Below, piece after piece: positions 44,420-53,857 of a DNA stretch of 64,000 nt; positions within the stretch are counted from its first letter, which is position 1, and the number at the start of each line of letters is the position of its first letter. Below the pieces are notes generated by a model. It did no database searches. It saw nothing but the letters and a program-made list of their open reading frames with translations, and had not been told where the DNA came from. This DNA is from Hallella colorans (GTDB lineage: Bacteria > Bacteroidota > Bacteroidia > Bacteroidales > Bacteroidaceae). The stretch is taken from NCBI RefSeq assembly GCF_003096815.1, contig NZ_QENY01000003.1, positions 148,147 through 212,146 of the forward strand, in the 5' to 3' direction. Both the position numbers and the translations under genes were made by a program.

Positions 44420-45367
44420 ATGAGAACGATATATCTTGATAATGAAAGTGGGGCATTGACGCGGCCGGTCGTGGCAACGGTGGGCTTCTTTGATGGCGTG
44501 CATCTGGGGCATCAGTATCTTGTGAGACAAGTGGTGGATCGTGCCCACACATTGGGTTTAGAGTCGATGGTAATCACGTTCGACCGCCATCCGCGCTCAG
44601 TATTACGGCAGGATTTTCAACCACAGCTACTCACCCCGCTCGACGAGAAGCTGCGATTGCTTGGGCTAACGGGCGTGGATGTAGTGGTGGTGCTGCGTTT
44701 TGACAAGGTAATGGCAATGTTGTCCGCTCGCCGTTTCATGGATGAGGTGCTGCGTGTACGGCTGTGTGTTCAGCAACTGATTATCGGATATGACAACCGA
44801 TTTGGGCACGATCGTGCAGAGAGTTTTGACGATTATGCCCGTTATGGACGCGAGATAGGCATGCAGGTTACACATGCTTCTGCCTACGTGGTGGATGGCA
44901 TAGAGGTCAGTTCATCGGTGGTGCGAGCTTTTCTTCATGAGGGTGAGGTGACGTTGGCGGCTCGCTGCTTGGGCCGCGACTACACATTGTATGGATGGGT
45001 ATCTGATGGTTACAAAGAGGGTAGAAAGTTGGGCTATCCCACGGCCAATCTCGACGTATCGCGTATAGGGCAGTTGATACCGGGTAATGGTGTGTATGCG
45101 GTGAAGGCAAGAGTTGGGGCGGCCAGCCGCTCGATGCCCGCCATGACCAATATAGGAATGAGGCCTACTTTCGCTGGGCACGAGCGAACAGTGGAGACAC
45201 ATATCTTCGATTTTAGTGAGAATATATACGATCAAAGGCTTGATTTGTCTTTTGTGCGTCGCGTGAGGTCAGAGCGCAAGTTTGAAGACGTGAATGCTTT
45301 GGTGGACCAACTAAAACTGGATGAGAAAGAAATAGAAAAAATATTAAAAGAAAATGGTTTTGAATAA
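44420..45367 (+). CDS. ribF: Bifunctional riboflavin kinase / FAD synthetase
   Basis: 315 residues from ATG 44420 (MRTIYLDNESGALTRP). The N-terminal FAD synthetase domain has the nucleotidyltransferase motif GFFDGVHLGHQYLV and later IGYDNRFGHDR and SSSVVRAFL. The C-terminal riboflavin kinase domain starts near residue 185 (GYPTANLDVS, GNGVYAVKA, MTNIGMRPTF). It converts riboflavin to FMN and FAD. It overlaps the CPBP protease by 14 bases. Confidence 0.92.
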   Translation: MRTIYLDNESGALTRPVVATVGFFDGVHLGHQYLVRQVVDRAHTLGLESMVITFDRHPRSVLRQDFQPQLLTPLDEKLRLLGLTGVDVVVVLRFDKVMAMLSARRFMDEVLRVRLCVQQLIIGYDNRFGHDRAESFDDYARYGREIGMQVTHASAYVVDGIEVSSSVVRAFLHEGEVTLAARCLGRDYTLYGWVSDGYKEGRKLGYPTANLDVSRIGQLIPGNGVYAVKARVGAASRSMPAMTNIGMRPTFAGHERTVETHIFDFSENIYDQRLDLSFVRRVRSERKFEDVNALVDQLKLDEKEIEKILKENGFE

Positions 45368-46199
45368 ACAGACTCGTGTTTTTTTTGACATCGTGCTGTA
45401 TGTGGTGATGTTTTTTGTCATACAGTATGTTATGTTGGTTGGCGTGTCAGGAGCTAACGCTTGGCATAACGGCATCTCGTGGGCTGAGTTTTCAAGCCAT
45501 GTCTATCATGGAGCCATCGGTGTGGGTGGCAAGTTGTTGGTAGCTGTATCGGCGCTGAGCAGCATTGTCACTATCATTGTGTTTGTGTACGCCCGATGGG
45601 CGCGCTTGACGCGTGTGTGGCTCTCTATGCGTCCGTGGACGGTCTTGGTGTGGGTGGCATGCTTGGCTTTGGGCTCCATCTTGCCATCGCAATGGTTGCA
45701 AGAGCAGATGAATCTTACTGTGCCCGAGAGTGCGATGCGGACGTTTGAGAGTATCATGAGTGAGCCGGTGGGGTACATGGCCATAGGCGTTTTGGCACCT
45801 TTGGCGGAAGAGGTGGTGTTCAGGGGAGCTATCCTTGGCAATCTGTTGCATGTATTTACTGGGCGCAAGCATTGGATAGCCATTGCCATTTCTGCCCTCA
45901 TCTTTGGCGCAGTGCATGGCAACGAAGCCCAATTCGCGCATGCCATGATTATTGGTTTGCTGTTGGGATGGATGTATTATCGCACCAATTCCATAATTCC
46001 GGGTGTGGTGTTCCACTGGATAAACAACACGGTGGCCTATCTCATGTTTAACCTGCTACCCTCATCGGCGGATGGTCAACTCATCGATTTGTTTCACGGA
46101 GATAGTCGAACCATGTGGTTGGGGTTGTTGTTCTCGGTGTGTATCATCGTGCCAAGTCTGTATCAATTGGCGTTGAGGCTGAGACGATCGCAGGGTTGA
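45354..46199 (+). CDS. CPBP-family intramembrane glutamic endopeptidase
   Basis: 281 residues with about seven hydrophobic segments. The Abi/CPBP motifs are complete: EEVVFRGAILGNLL (EExxxR), FGAVHGNEAQFAHA (second motif with His) and VVFHWINNTVAY (third). In bacteria these membrane proteases process prenylated or secreted peptides, or provide immunity to bacteriocins; no bacteriocin is seen nearby. Co-transcribed with ribF. Confidence 0.85.
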   Translation: MVLNKQTRVFFDIVLYVVMFFVIQYVMLVGVSGANAWHNGISWAEFSSHVYHGAIGVGGKLLVAVSALSSIVTIIVFVYARWARLTRVWLSMRPWTVLVWVACLALGSILPSQWLQEQMNLTVPESAMRTFESIMSEPVGYMAIGVLAPLAEEVVFRGAILGNLLHVFTGRKHWIAIAISALIFGAVHGNEAQFAHAMIIGLLLGWMYYRTNSIIPGVVFHWINNTVAYLMFNLLPSSADGQLIDLFHGDSRTMWLGLLFSVCIIVPSLYQLALRLRRSQG

Positions 46200-46297
46200 T
46201 ATGCGACGATGCAGGGCTATTTAATGCCTCTTTGGGCACTTGGGGTGCGATCTGCCATTACTGATGACTACGATTGTTTGGCTTATCGGCATAAAAT

Positions 46298-46333
46298 AAG
46301 GGGTCACGGCTCGATGTCGAGTGGTGACCCCTT
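46298..46333 (+). terminator. Terminator after the CPBP gene
   Basis: AAGGGGTCAC and GTGACCCCTT form a 10-bp stem about 100 bases after the stop. The T-run is weak (TCTCTA), so efficiency is uncertain. Confidence 0.5.
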
Positions 46334-46435
46334 CTCTACGTTAGTATGTTATGAAAAATTTGAGAGAAACGAAGCTTCACAGCCTCAAGTTGTTTTACTA
46401 AACATTATTTTATAGAGAAAGCATAGAAAATAGTC

Positions 46436-46930
46436 TTATTTCAGCATGGATTTGTCATGCGTTGTGGCTGGCAGCGCCATGGTTTGCTTCATAGTGTCGA
46501 TAGTGGCACTATCGCCCATGGCCATTGGGTTTGCCTTGTCTATCTCTGGCATGGCGTAGCCATCATAGCTGCTCATGGGGTCGATATTGTGACGACCGAA
46601 CGAGAACTGCATGGCATTGCCCAACGTGAGGATAATGGCGACGGTGGCTGCGGCCTTGAAAAGCGGCTTGAAACGCTGTGTCATGGTGATTGTACGAACT
46701 TTGACCGGCTCGGGCTCGTTTATCATGGCCATCAGTTTGTTGTCGAAATCGTCTCCCAACACATCGTGTTTGCGCTCGCTTTCTCCATAGCAGAAGAGAG
46801 CCTTGTAGCGCAACAACTCCACCGGCACGTTGTCTTGGCTGAAGAAAGCGCGCAAGATATCCTCCTCCTCAAGGGTGGTCTCACAGCGCCAATAGCGCTC
46901 TAAGAGTTGGTCGATGTATTTGTAATCCAT
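46436..46930 (-). CDS. Putative anti-sigma factor / small membrane protein
   Basis: 164 residues. The cytosolic N-terminus (YIDQLLERYWRCETTLEEE) resembles the zf-HC2-less anti-sigma N-domains common in Bacteroidetes. One TM segment lies at residues about 90-110 (LFKAAATVAIILTLGNAM), and a polar C-terminus follows. It comes directly after the ECF sigma gene (113 bases) on the same strand, so it probably holds that sigma factor at the membrane. Role inferred from position and layout. Confidence 0.6.
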   Translation of the reverse strand: MDYKYIDQLLERYWRCETTLEEEDILRAFFSQDNVPVELLRYKALFCYGESERKHDVLGDDFDNKLMAMINEPEPVKVRTITMTQRFKPLFKAAATVAIILTLGNAMQFSFGRHNIDPMSSYDGYAMPEIDKANPMAMGDSATIDTMKQTMALPATTHDKSMLK

Positions 46931-47043
46931 TGTCGATATTCTTGTTTGCTATAATAATGACGATTGGGCAGGAGCAAAGTTACAGTGCAATGATGTTTTA
47001 ACTTTTATTTGGTTTTTCGGATATTAAGATGTTGGTATGGTTT

Positions 47044-47556
47044 TCATAGTCCGTAATCGTCCAAATCTTGAAATCTTAATTTGATAGTTTGGCGTGCCCT
47101 GAAGATGTTTACTTTGACCTGTTCGGTGGATATGTTGAGAATTTCGGCAATGTCTTTGTAAGTTTTACCCTCAAAGTCGCGTAATTGTATGCAACTGCGC
47201 TGCTTCTCGGGCAGGTTGTCCACGATGTGCCGTACCAAGTTCACTTGGTCTCGCTGGATGGCTTTTTCGGATGGTGTGATGGCGTTGTCGGTATGTTCTA
47301 CGGGTGTGTTGTCCAGTGATTGGTGCTGGTTAGCCTGCCGCTTGATGCTGTCCAAGGACAGGTTTCGGCAGATGGTGAAGCAAAAAGCTGGTATGTTTTC
47401 AATCTCATTCCATCGATCGCGCTGGTTCCAAACCTTGATAAGCGTTTCTTGCACGATGTCCTCCGCCTCCGCATTGTCAAGTGTAATGCGTAGCGCCAGC
47501 CGGTACAGCTGGTTCTTGAGCGGCATGATATCGTTTCGAAAACTAATTTCTGACAT
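47044..47556 (-). CDS. ECF-type RNA polymerase sigma factor
   Basis: 170 residues. Region 2 (LALRITLDNAEAEDIVQETL, WNEIENIPAFCFTICRNLS) and region 4 (LPEKQRSCIQLRDFEGKTYK, then DIAEILNISTEQVKVNIFRA) are typical of ECF sigma factors. It is followed by the putative anti-sigma gene. Region 4 would read the -35 box of its own regulon. Confidence 0.88.
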   Translation of the reverse strand: MSEISFRNDIMPLKNQLYRLALRITLDNAEAEDIVQETLIKVWNQRDRWNEIENIPAFCFTICRNLSLDSIKRQANQHQSLDNTPVEHTDNAITPSEKAIQRDQVNLVRHIVDNLPEKQRSCIQLRDFEGKTYKDIAEILNISTEQVKVNIFRARQTIKLRFQDLDDYGL

Positions 47557-47651
47557 GGTTCAAGGCGTTTCCCTCCATGTTTGTTTACGTGGAGAAAGTT
47601 GTGAGATGAGCTCTTGCGAGTGTTTCGCGCGAGGTGGAATAAGGTTGGGTC

Positions 47652-49544
47652 TCACTCTAAATAAGTGTAACCGTAGAGTCCCGATCGGTAGTTGTTGAGA
47701 AACTCTTTGCCCTCCGTGATTGATATTTTGCCCTGTTTGACACTCTTGGCCACCCATTGTTCCAATTGGCGCACAAGTTTCTTGGGGTTGTATTGTACGT
47801 ATTCAAGCACCTCCTCGACGGTCTCCCCATCAAAAATTTGGTCTATGTTGTATCGCCCATCTTTCACGCTGATGTGCGCCGCGGTGGTGTCTCCGAAGAG
47901 GTTGTGCATGTCGCCGAGTATCTCTTGGTAGGCTCCGACAAGGAAAACGCCCAAGTAATAAGGCTCGTTTTTCCTCAAAGTGTGTAGTGGTAGCACGCTG
48001 CAAACGTGACCATCGGCCACGAAATTGCTGATTTTTCCGTCAGAATCGCACGTGATGTCTTGCAACGTGGCCTTGCGGGTGGGGCGCTCGTTGAGCCGTT
48101 GCAAGGGCACAATGGGGAACAATTGGTCTATGGCCCACGAGTCTGGAAGGCTTTGGAAGAGCGAGAAATTGCAGAAATATTTGTCGGCTAACAATTTGTC
48201 CAAGCTGCGAAGCTCATCAGGTACGTGTTTCATGCTTTTGGCAATGGTGTTCACTTCGTGGCAAACGCTCCAATACATAGCTTCTATTTCGGCGCGCGTT
48301 TGCAGGTCTACGATGCCGTGTGAGAATAGTTCGAGCGACTCTTCGCGTATTTGCTCGGCATCGTGCCAATCCTCAAGCATGCGCTTAGGGTTGATATTGC
48401 ACCAGATATTGTATAGCTCTTTCACCAAGGGGTGGTCTTCCTCCGTGGCCTCAAACTCTTCGGGCATCTCTGGTAGCGATGCCGTTTCCAGCACGTCGAT
48501 GACCAATACCGAGTGGTGAGCGGCCAAACTGCGCCCGCTTTCGGTAATGATGTTGGGATGCTGGATGCCGTTTTTGTCGGCGGCTTCTACGAAAGTGGAC
48601 ACGCAGTCGTTGACATACTCTTGTATGGAATAGTTCACTGAGCTTTCGCTGCTTGAGCTTCGGGTGCCGTCATAGTCCACGCCGAGACCTCCTCCACAGT
48701 CAACGAAGTTGACGGCATAGCCCATTTTGTGCAGGTTAATGTAGTATTGCGCCGCTTCTCTCAGTGCGGTTTGTATGCGTCTGATTTTTGTTATCTGGCT
48801 GCCGATGTGAAAATGGATGAGCCTTAGGGAGTCGTGCATGCCCATGGCGTCGAGTTTACGTAGCGCCTGTAGCAACTCGGTGGCTGTCAAGCCAAACTTG
48901 GAGGCGTCGCCACCACTCTCTTCCCACTTGCCCGAGCCTGATGAGGCGAGTTTGATACGGACGCCGAGGTTGGGTTCCACGTGTAGTTTTTTGGCCACTT
49001 TGGCGATGGTATCCAGCTCGCTGAGTTTCTCCACGACAATGAAGATACGCTTGCCCATCTTCTGCGCGAGCAATGCCAGCTCTATGTAGTCTTCGTCTTT
49101 GTAGCCGTTGCAGACGATGAGCGAGTCGCTTTGGCATTGCACGGCGATCACCGCGTGTAGCTCGGGTTTGGAGCCTGCCTCAAGGCCGAGGTTGAATTTC
49201 TTGCCGTGACTGATCACCTCCTCTACCACTGGCTGCATCTGGTTAACCTTGATGGGATAGATAACGAAGTTTTCCGCTTGGAAATTGTATTCTTTCTTGG
49301 CTTTTGTAAAACATGAGGCCGTCTTCTCTATGCGGTTGTCAAGTATGTCGGGAAAACGTAGTAGCACGGGTGGCGTAACATCTCTCAGCGCCAATTCGTC
49401 CATTACATCTCGTAGATCGATCTCGGTGTTATCTTTGCACGGCATGACGTACATGTCACCGTTATTGTTGATACCAAAGTAGGAAGTGCCCCAACCATTG
49501 ATGTTGTAAAGCTCTTTCGAATCTTCAATAGTCCATTTTTTCAT
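47652..49544 (-). CDS. speA: Biosynthetic arginine decarboxylase
   Basis: 630 residues, normal for SpeA. The PLP lysine lies in VIYPIKVNQMQPVVEE (about residue 95). Substrate and PLP blocks are visible as GLEAGSKPELHAVI, HFHIGSQITKIRR and FVDCGGGLGVDYDGT. It decarboxylates arginine to agmatine for polyamine synthesis. Read in the order topA-aroK-speA on the minus strand, a run I recall from other Bacteroidales genomes. The gap of 53 bases from aroK allows co-transcription. Confidence 0.92.
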   Translation of the reverse strand: MKKWTIEDSKELYNINGWGTSYFGINNNGDMYVMPCKDNTEIDLRDVMDELALRDVTPPVLLRFPDILDNRIEKTASCFTKAKKEYNFQAENFVIYPIKVNQMQPVVEEVISHGKKFNLGLEAGSKPELHAVIAVQCQSDSLIVCNGYKDEDYIELALLAQKMGKRIFIVVEKLSELDTIAKVAKKLHVEPNLGVRIKLASSGSGKWEESGGDASKFGLTATELLQALRKLDAMGMHDSLRLIHFHIGSQITKIRRIQTALREAAQYYINLHKMGYAVNFVDCGGGLGVDYDGTRSSSSESSVNYSIQEYVNDCVSTFVEAADKNGIQHPNIITESGRSLAAHHSVLVIDVLETASLPEMPEEFEATEEDHPLVKELYNIWCNINPKRMLEDWHDAEQIREESLELFSHGIVDLQTRAEIEAMYWSVCHEVNTIAKSMKHVPDELRSLDKLLADKYFCNFSLFQSLPDSWAIDQLFPIVPLQRLNERPTRKATLQDITCDSDGKISNFVADGHVCSVLPLHTLRKNEPYYLGVFLVGAYQEILGDMHNLFGDTTAAHISVKDGRYNIDQIFDGETVEEVLEYVQYNPKKLVRQLEQWVAKSVKQGKISITEGKEFLNNYRSGLYGYTYLE

Positions 49545-49597
49545 GTCTGTAAGCGGGTCTTTTTATTAAAAAATGAAGGTTGTGTCGCATTCTGCCG

Positions 49598-50167
49598 TTA
49601 TCCTATGTGCAACGTTTCTTTCAATTTGGCCACCATGTTGCTTATTTTTAGACAACTGTCCATCAGCGTCACGTCCACCGTGTGTTTGGCCATGAGGTAG
49701 TATGGCTCACGTTCTTCCAATTGGGTGGCAATGTATTTTTTCATTTCGTCAGTATTTTTCCCGAGCAGCAGTGGTCGCACTGCCCGTCCCATGTGCAGGT
49801 GGGCATAGAGTGTGTCCGGATGGCATTTCAGGTAAACGCTCTGCGCTTGTTGGTTGATGTACTGCATGTTGTCGAAAAAACATGGCGTGCCGCCCCCACA
49901 ACTGATGACCACGTCCTCGAACTCGGCCACTTCGTGCAACATGTTTCGCTCAATGAGGCGAAAGCCTTCCTCGCCTCGCTCGTCAAAGATTTGGCTCACG
50001 CTTTTGTGCATGCGGTTTTGGATGTACCAATCGAGGTCGTAGAATGACAGTGCCAAGTCTTCTGCCAAAGCCTTGCCAATGGTGGTCTTGCCTGCCCCCA
50101 TATATCCTACAAGCGCAATTCGGGTTATGTCCTTGCCGTGCGCTTCGTTTGTCATGCCGTGCGCCAT
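49598..50167 (-). CDS. aroK: Shikimate kinase
   Basis: 189 residues, typical size. Walker A is GYMGAGKTTIG; the shikimate-binding SFYDLDWYIQ, FRLIERNML and SCGGGTPCF motifs follow. It phosphorylates shikimate at O3 in aromatic amino acid synthesis. It is 12 bases after topA. The N-terminal 12 residues (MAHGMTNEAHGK) are longer than in most homologues; an internal Met could be the start. Confidence 0.9.
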   Translation of the reverse strand: MAHGMTNEAHGKDITRIALVGYMGAGKTTIGKALAEDLALSFYDLDWYIQNRMHKSVSQIFDERGEEGFRLIERNMLHEVAEFEDVVISCGGGTPCFFDNMQYINQQAQSVYLKCHPDTLYAHLHMGRAVRPLLLGKNTDEMKKYIATQLEEREPYYLMAKHTVDVTLMDSCLKISNMVAKLKETLHIG

Positions 50168-50179
50168 TTTTGTGGGTGG

Positions 50180-52513
50180 TTATTTCTTGCGCCTGTTTGT
50201 CTTGGGCTCTGGGGCGTTTCTCACGATGTCCATGCACTCCTCGTAGCTCAGGTCTCCGGCCAAGGCGCGCTCGTGCAGCTTCTTGTCTATACGATAATTT
50301 TTGCCGTCATAGGCCACGTAAGGTCCGTAACGCCCTTTCAGCAACTCCATCTTGTTGTCTTGCTCGAACTGTTTGATGTGCCTCTCCTTTTCTTGTAGCC
50401 GTTTGGTCTCGATGAGCGCCACGGCTGTTCCGAGTGTCACCGTCAGTGGGTTTTCACCCTTGGGCAGCGATACATATTTCTTGTTGTGCAGCACGTATGG
50501 GCCAAATCTTCCGGTGCCGATGGTCACCTCAGATCCCTCAAACTCGCCAATGTGGCGCGGCAGCTTGAACAGTTCTAACGCCTCGTCAAGCGTAATGGTC
50601 TCTATGCTCTTGTCCTTGGGCATCTGCGCGAAGCGCGGCTTCTCTTCGTCGTCGGCCGATCCTATCTGCACCACGGGGCCAAAACGTCCAATCTTGACAG
50701 ACACAGGCTTGCCCGTTGCTGGTTCCTCGCCCAACAGTCGTTCGCCCACTTTGTGCTCGGAGCGACTTTGCATCACCTTGTCCACGTCGGGGTCGAAATC
50801 TTTGGTGAATTGCTTTACCATGTCTTTCCACTCCTCTTTTCCCTCGGCGATAAGGTCAAACTGTTGCTCCACCTTTGCGGTGAAGTTGTATTTCATTATT
50901 TCTGGAAAACTATCCACCAAGAAGTCTGTCACCACGATGCCAATGTCGGTGGGCAGCAACTTTCCTTTTTCCGATCCTACCATCTCCTTTTTTTTGTCGG
51001 ATTTTATGCTGTTGCCTTTCAGCGTGTCCACCATGTAGGTGCGCTCGTTGCCGGGCTTGTCTCCCTTGACCACGTATTCGCGCTGTTGGATGGTAGATAT
51101 TGTTGGGGCATAAGTGGATGGGCGCCCTATGCCGAGCTCCTCCAGCTTGTGCACCAAGCTCGCCTCTGTGTAGCGGTATGGGCTTTGCGAAAAACGCTCC
51201 GTTGAGGCTATCTCCTGCCTCTCCAGCCTGTCGCTCACTTTTAGGGTTGGCAAGAGCGTGACCTCCTCGCGGGTGTTTTCGTCTTCGTCGGTCGACTCGC
51301 GGTATACTTTGATAAATCCATCGAAGTCCAAGACCTCGCCGGTGGCCACGAATTTCTCGTCCACGCCTTCCACGTCAATGGTCACGACGGTCTTCTCCAG
51401 TTGGGCGTCGGCCATTTGCGAGGCTATCGTGCGTTTCCATATCAGGTCGTAGAGCCTGCGCTCTTGGCTTGAGAGATCTTGCCCGCGCTCGCTCGCAAAA
51501 GTGGGCCTGATGGCCTCATGGGCCTCCTGCGCTCCTTTGGAGTGCGTGTGATAGTTGCGAGGTTTGCTGTATTTCTCGCCGTACGACTTGATGATTTCCT
51601 CCTTGCACGTATTGATGGCCAATGTTGACAGGTTTACGCTGTCGGTTCTCATGTAGGTGATGCGGCCGGCCTCGTACAGTCGTTGGGCCACCATCATGGT
51701 TTGCGACACGGTGAACCCCAATTTTCGCGCGGCCTCTTGTTGTAGCGTAGAGGTGGTGAAGGGTGGGGCTGGCGTGCGTTTCGTAGGTTTTTTAACGATG
51801 TTGTCCACAGTGAACGTGGCGTTTTTGCATTTGTCAAGAAACGCCACCGACTCCTCGTGCGTGTTGAACCTGCGGTCCAACTCGGCTTTCACCTCGCTTT
51901 TGCTGCCGTCTGTGTTTCTCACGGTGAAGATGCCGCTCACCCGATAGTAAGGCTCGGTGTTGAACGCTTGTATCTCTCGCTCTCGCTCCACGATCAATCT
52001 CACGGCCACGCTTTGAACACGGCCGGCCGAGAGCTGGGGCTTCACTTTGCGCCAAAGCACGGGCGAGAGCTTGAAACCCACGATACGGTCCAGCAGGCGG
52101 CGCGCCTGCTGTGCGTTCACCAAGTTCATGTCCAAGTGTCGCGGATGGGCAATGGCCTCCTTTATGGCACTTTTCGTAATTTCATGGAATACGATGCGGG
52201 CGGTCTTCGCCTCGTCTAAGCCAAGCACCTCACAAAGGTGCCAACTGATGGCCTCTCCCTCGCGGTCCTCATCCGATGCGAGCCAAATCTTACCTGCTTG
52301 CTTGGCGTTTTTCTTGAGTTCTGCTACAATTTTTTTCTTCTCTTCTGGAATTTCATAACACGGTTCCAACGTGTTCTCGTCTATGCTGAGCTCCTTTTTT
52401 TTGAGGTCTCGAATATGCCCGTATGAGGACATCACCTTGTAATCTTTTCCGAGAAATTTCTCTATGGTCTTAGCCTTTGCCGGGCTCTCTACGATAACTA
52501 AATTGTCTTGCAT
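50180..52513 (-). CDS. topA: DNA topoisomerase I
   Basis: About 777 residues from ATG 52513 (MQDNLVIVESPAKAKTIEKF); ATG 52525 adds four residues that homologues lack. The Toprim domain opens the protein (SDEDREGEAISWHL). The catalytic Tyr lies in EAGRITYMRTDSVNLS. C-terminal Toprim-C-like repeats (KIGRFGPVVQIG, GTGRFGPYVLHN, KGRYGPYVAYDG) replace zinc ribbons. It relaxes negative supercoils. First gene of the topA-aroK-speA run. Confidence 0.93.
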   Translation of the reverse strand: MQDNLVIVESPAKAKTIEKFLGKDYKVMSSYGHIRDLKKKELSIDENTLEPCYEIPEEKKKIVAELKKNAKQAGKIWLASDEDREGEAISWHLCEVLGLDEAKTARIVFHEITKSAIKEAIAHPRHLDMNLVNAQQARRLLDRIVGFKLSPVLWRKVKPQLSAGRVQSVAVRLIVEREREIQAFNTEPYYRVSGIFTVRNTDGSKSEVKAELDRRFNTHEESVAFLDKCKNATFTVDNIVKKPTKRTPAPPFTTSTLQQEAARKLGFTVSQTMMVAQRLYEAGRITYMRTDSVNLSTLAINTCKEEIIKSYGEKYSKPRNYHTHSKGAQEAHEAIRPTFASERGQDLSSQERRLYDLIWKRTIASQMADAQLEKTVVTIDVEGVDEKFVATGEVLDFDGFIKVYRESTDEDENTREEVTLLPTLKVSDRLERQEIASTERFSQSPYRYTEASLVHKLEELGIGRPSTYAPTISTIQQREYVVKGDKPGNERTYMVDTLKGNSIKSDKKKEMVGSEKGKLLPTDIGIVVTDFLVDSFPEIMKYNFTAKVEQQFDLIAEGKEEWKDMVKQFTKDFDPDVDKVMQSRSEHKVGERLLGEEPATGKPVSVKIGRFGPVVQIGSADDEEKPRFAQMPKDKSIETITLDEALELFKLPRHIGEFEGSEVTIGTGRFGPYVLHNKKYVSLPKGENPLTVTLGTAVALIETKRLQEKERHIKQFEQDNKMELLKGRYGPYVAYDGKNYRIDKKLHERALAGDLSYEECMDIVRNAPEPKTNRRKK

Positions 52514-52542
52514 ACTTGCGTACATGTTATTTATATGGTTGG

Positions 52543-52550
52543 CAAAAGTA
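52543..52550 (-). promoter_or_regulatory. topA: -7 element of topA (TACTTTTG)
   Basis: Read on the minus strand, TACTTTTG lies 30 bases before ATG 52513. The match is to TAnnTTTG. The -33 side is A+T rich. Confidence 0.45.
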
Positions 52551-53138
52551 ATTAAAACATTTTCTTATACATTATTATATATAATATTTTTTGTTTTTTT
52601 AATAGAAAAGAAAATGTTGTAATTCGTAATTCATAACGTACATTGCACATTTTCATGGTATGTGCGAGTCATATTTTGAGTTTGAATTATGTTGACAAAT
52701 ATACGCTCATATTTGGCTTATTTGCGCATGGACGTGCCTTTGCTTCCAAATATGCAAGAAATGGGCAAACTTGGTAACTGCCTGAAAGTCAGAGTCGTGT
52801 TGCAACCGCTCGTTTGGCGTCAAACAATTCGTTTGCGTGATGGGTGCCTTTAGGGCTTAATCGCTTTGCCATTAATGCTTAATCGTGGCGTGAATAGTAG
52901 TTAATGGGTAAGCGTTTAATGCTTTGTCGCGACACGATTAATGCTTAGACGCATAATGGCAGTGACATTCGACCACTAAAAATAGAGTTTAGACACCTCT
53001 TGTTGATGGGGTAAGGGCTGAAAAAGTTGATTTTCGTGTGCTATTTGTCAAGTTTTTCTTGTCACGATTTCATGTAGTTTTTTTTGACAGTTGTGCACCT
53101 GTCTCATTCAAAACGGAGTGATCGAAATACGTATTTTA
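52551..53138. repeat. 588-base intergenic region with repeat block B
   Basis: No gene is seen. Between about 52850 and 52960 the motifs TTAATCG, GCCATTAATGC, TTAATGG and TTAATGCTTAGACGC recur at 10-15-base intervals, matching block A at 41345. The outer parts are A+T rich, with T-runs near 53080, and lack a clear promoter or terminator. Confidence 0.5.
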
Positions 53139-53708
53139 TCATACAAATTTCTCAATACTTCCGCTTTCCGCCTCCCCGTTTCTCTGTTTGTCATACCAGT
53201 CTATAAAGTCGTACAGTCCCTGACGGATGGATCTCAACCCGAAAAGCTCGGTGTGGATGTCGTGCACCGAAATCCATTGGTAAGCGGCTGCGTCGTCCAA
53301 AGCCTTGACCACCGACACGTCTTTCACTTGACAAAAGAAAAAACAGTCTGCGGTTCTCACCTCAAAACCGGCATACATGTACACGTTGGGCTGACTGAAA
53401 AGAAATTTGGCGTGCGTCACGTCCAAGCCAGTTTCCTCTTTCACCTCGCGCACCACGCCTTGCTCCACGGTCTCGCCGATGTCTACAAAACCACCCGGTA
53501 GGTCGAGCGTGCCCTTGGCAGGGGCTATTTTTCGGGTTAGCACGAGCAGTTCCTCGCGGTCGTTGAGTATGATGGCCACGGTGGCTGCACTGGGGTTTAG
53601 GTAATATTCAAACCCACAGTTGTCGCATTTCTTGCTTTTGTCGTCTTGCACATCAAAGTGCTTGCTTCCGCAAACGGGGCAGTACTGGAATTTTTCGAGT
53701 GGATGCAT
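53139..53708 (-). CDS. NUDIX hydrolase with N-terminal zinc ribbon
   Basis: 189 residues from ATG 53708 (MHPLEKFQYCPVCGSKHF). Four Cys in two CxxC pairs form a zinc ribbon at residues 10-36. The Nudix box GFVDIGETVEQGVVREVKEE then TGL (about 92-114) is complete. It hydrolyses nucleoside diphosphates linked to another group; the zinc ribbon is reminiscent of NudC-like NADH pyrophosphatases, but the protein is shorter. Substrate unknown. Confidence 0.85.
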   Translation of the reverse strand: MHPLEKFQYCPVCGSKHFDVQDDKSKKCDNCGFEYYLNPSAATVAIILNDREELLVLTRKIAPAKGTLDLPGGFVDIGETVEQGVVREVKEETGLDVTHAKFLFSQPNVYMYAGFEVRTADCFFFCQVKDVSVVKALDDAAAYQWISVHDIHTELFGLRSIRQGLYDFIDWYDKQRNGEAESGSIEKFV

Positions 53709-53857
53709 AGTGTGTTTTGTTTGGGTTGTTGGCGCGATGGCTTGGTACGAGTGGTTGGCTTGGAGTTGGTGGCGCTTGTCAGCCACTCGGAGACTTCGCC
53801 ACTGGAGCAACGTTGGCGGTTAACCTTTAGGGTGTAGCCGCCAAACATATTGTGCCG

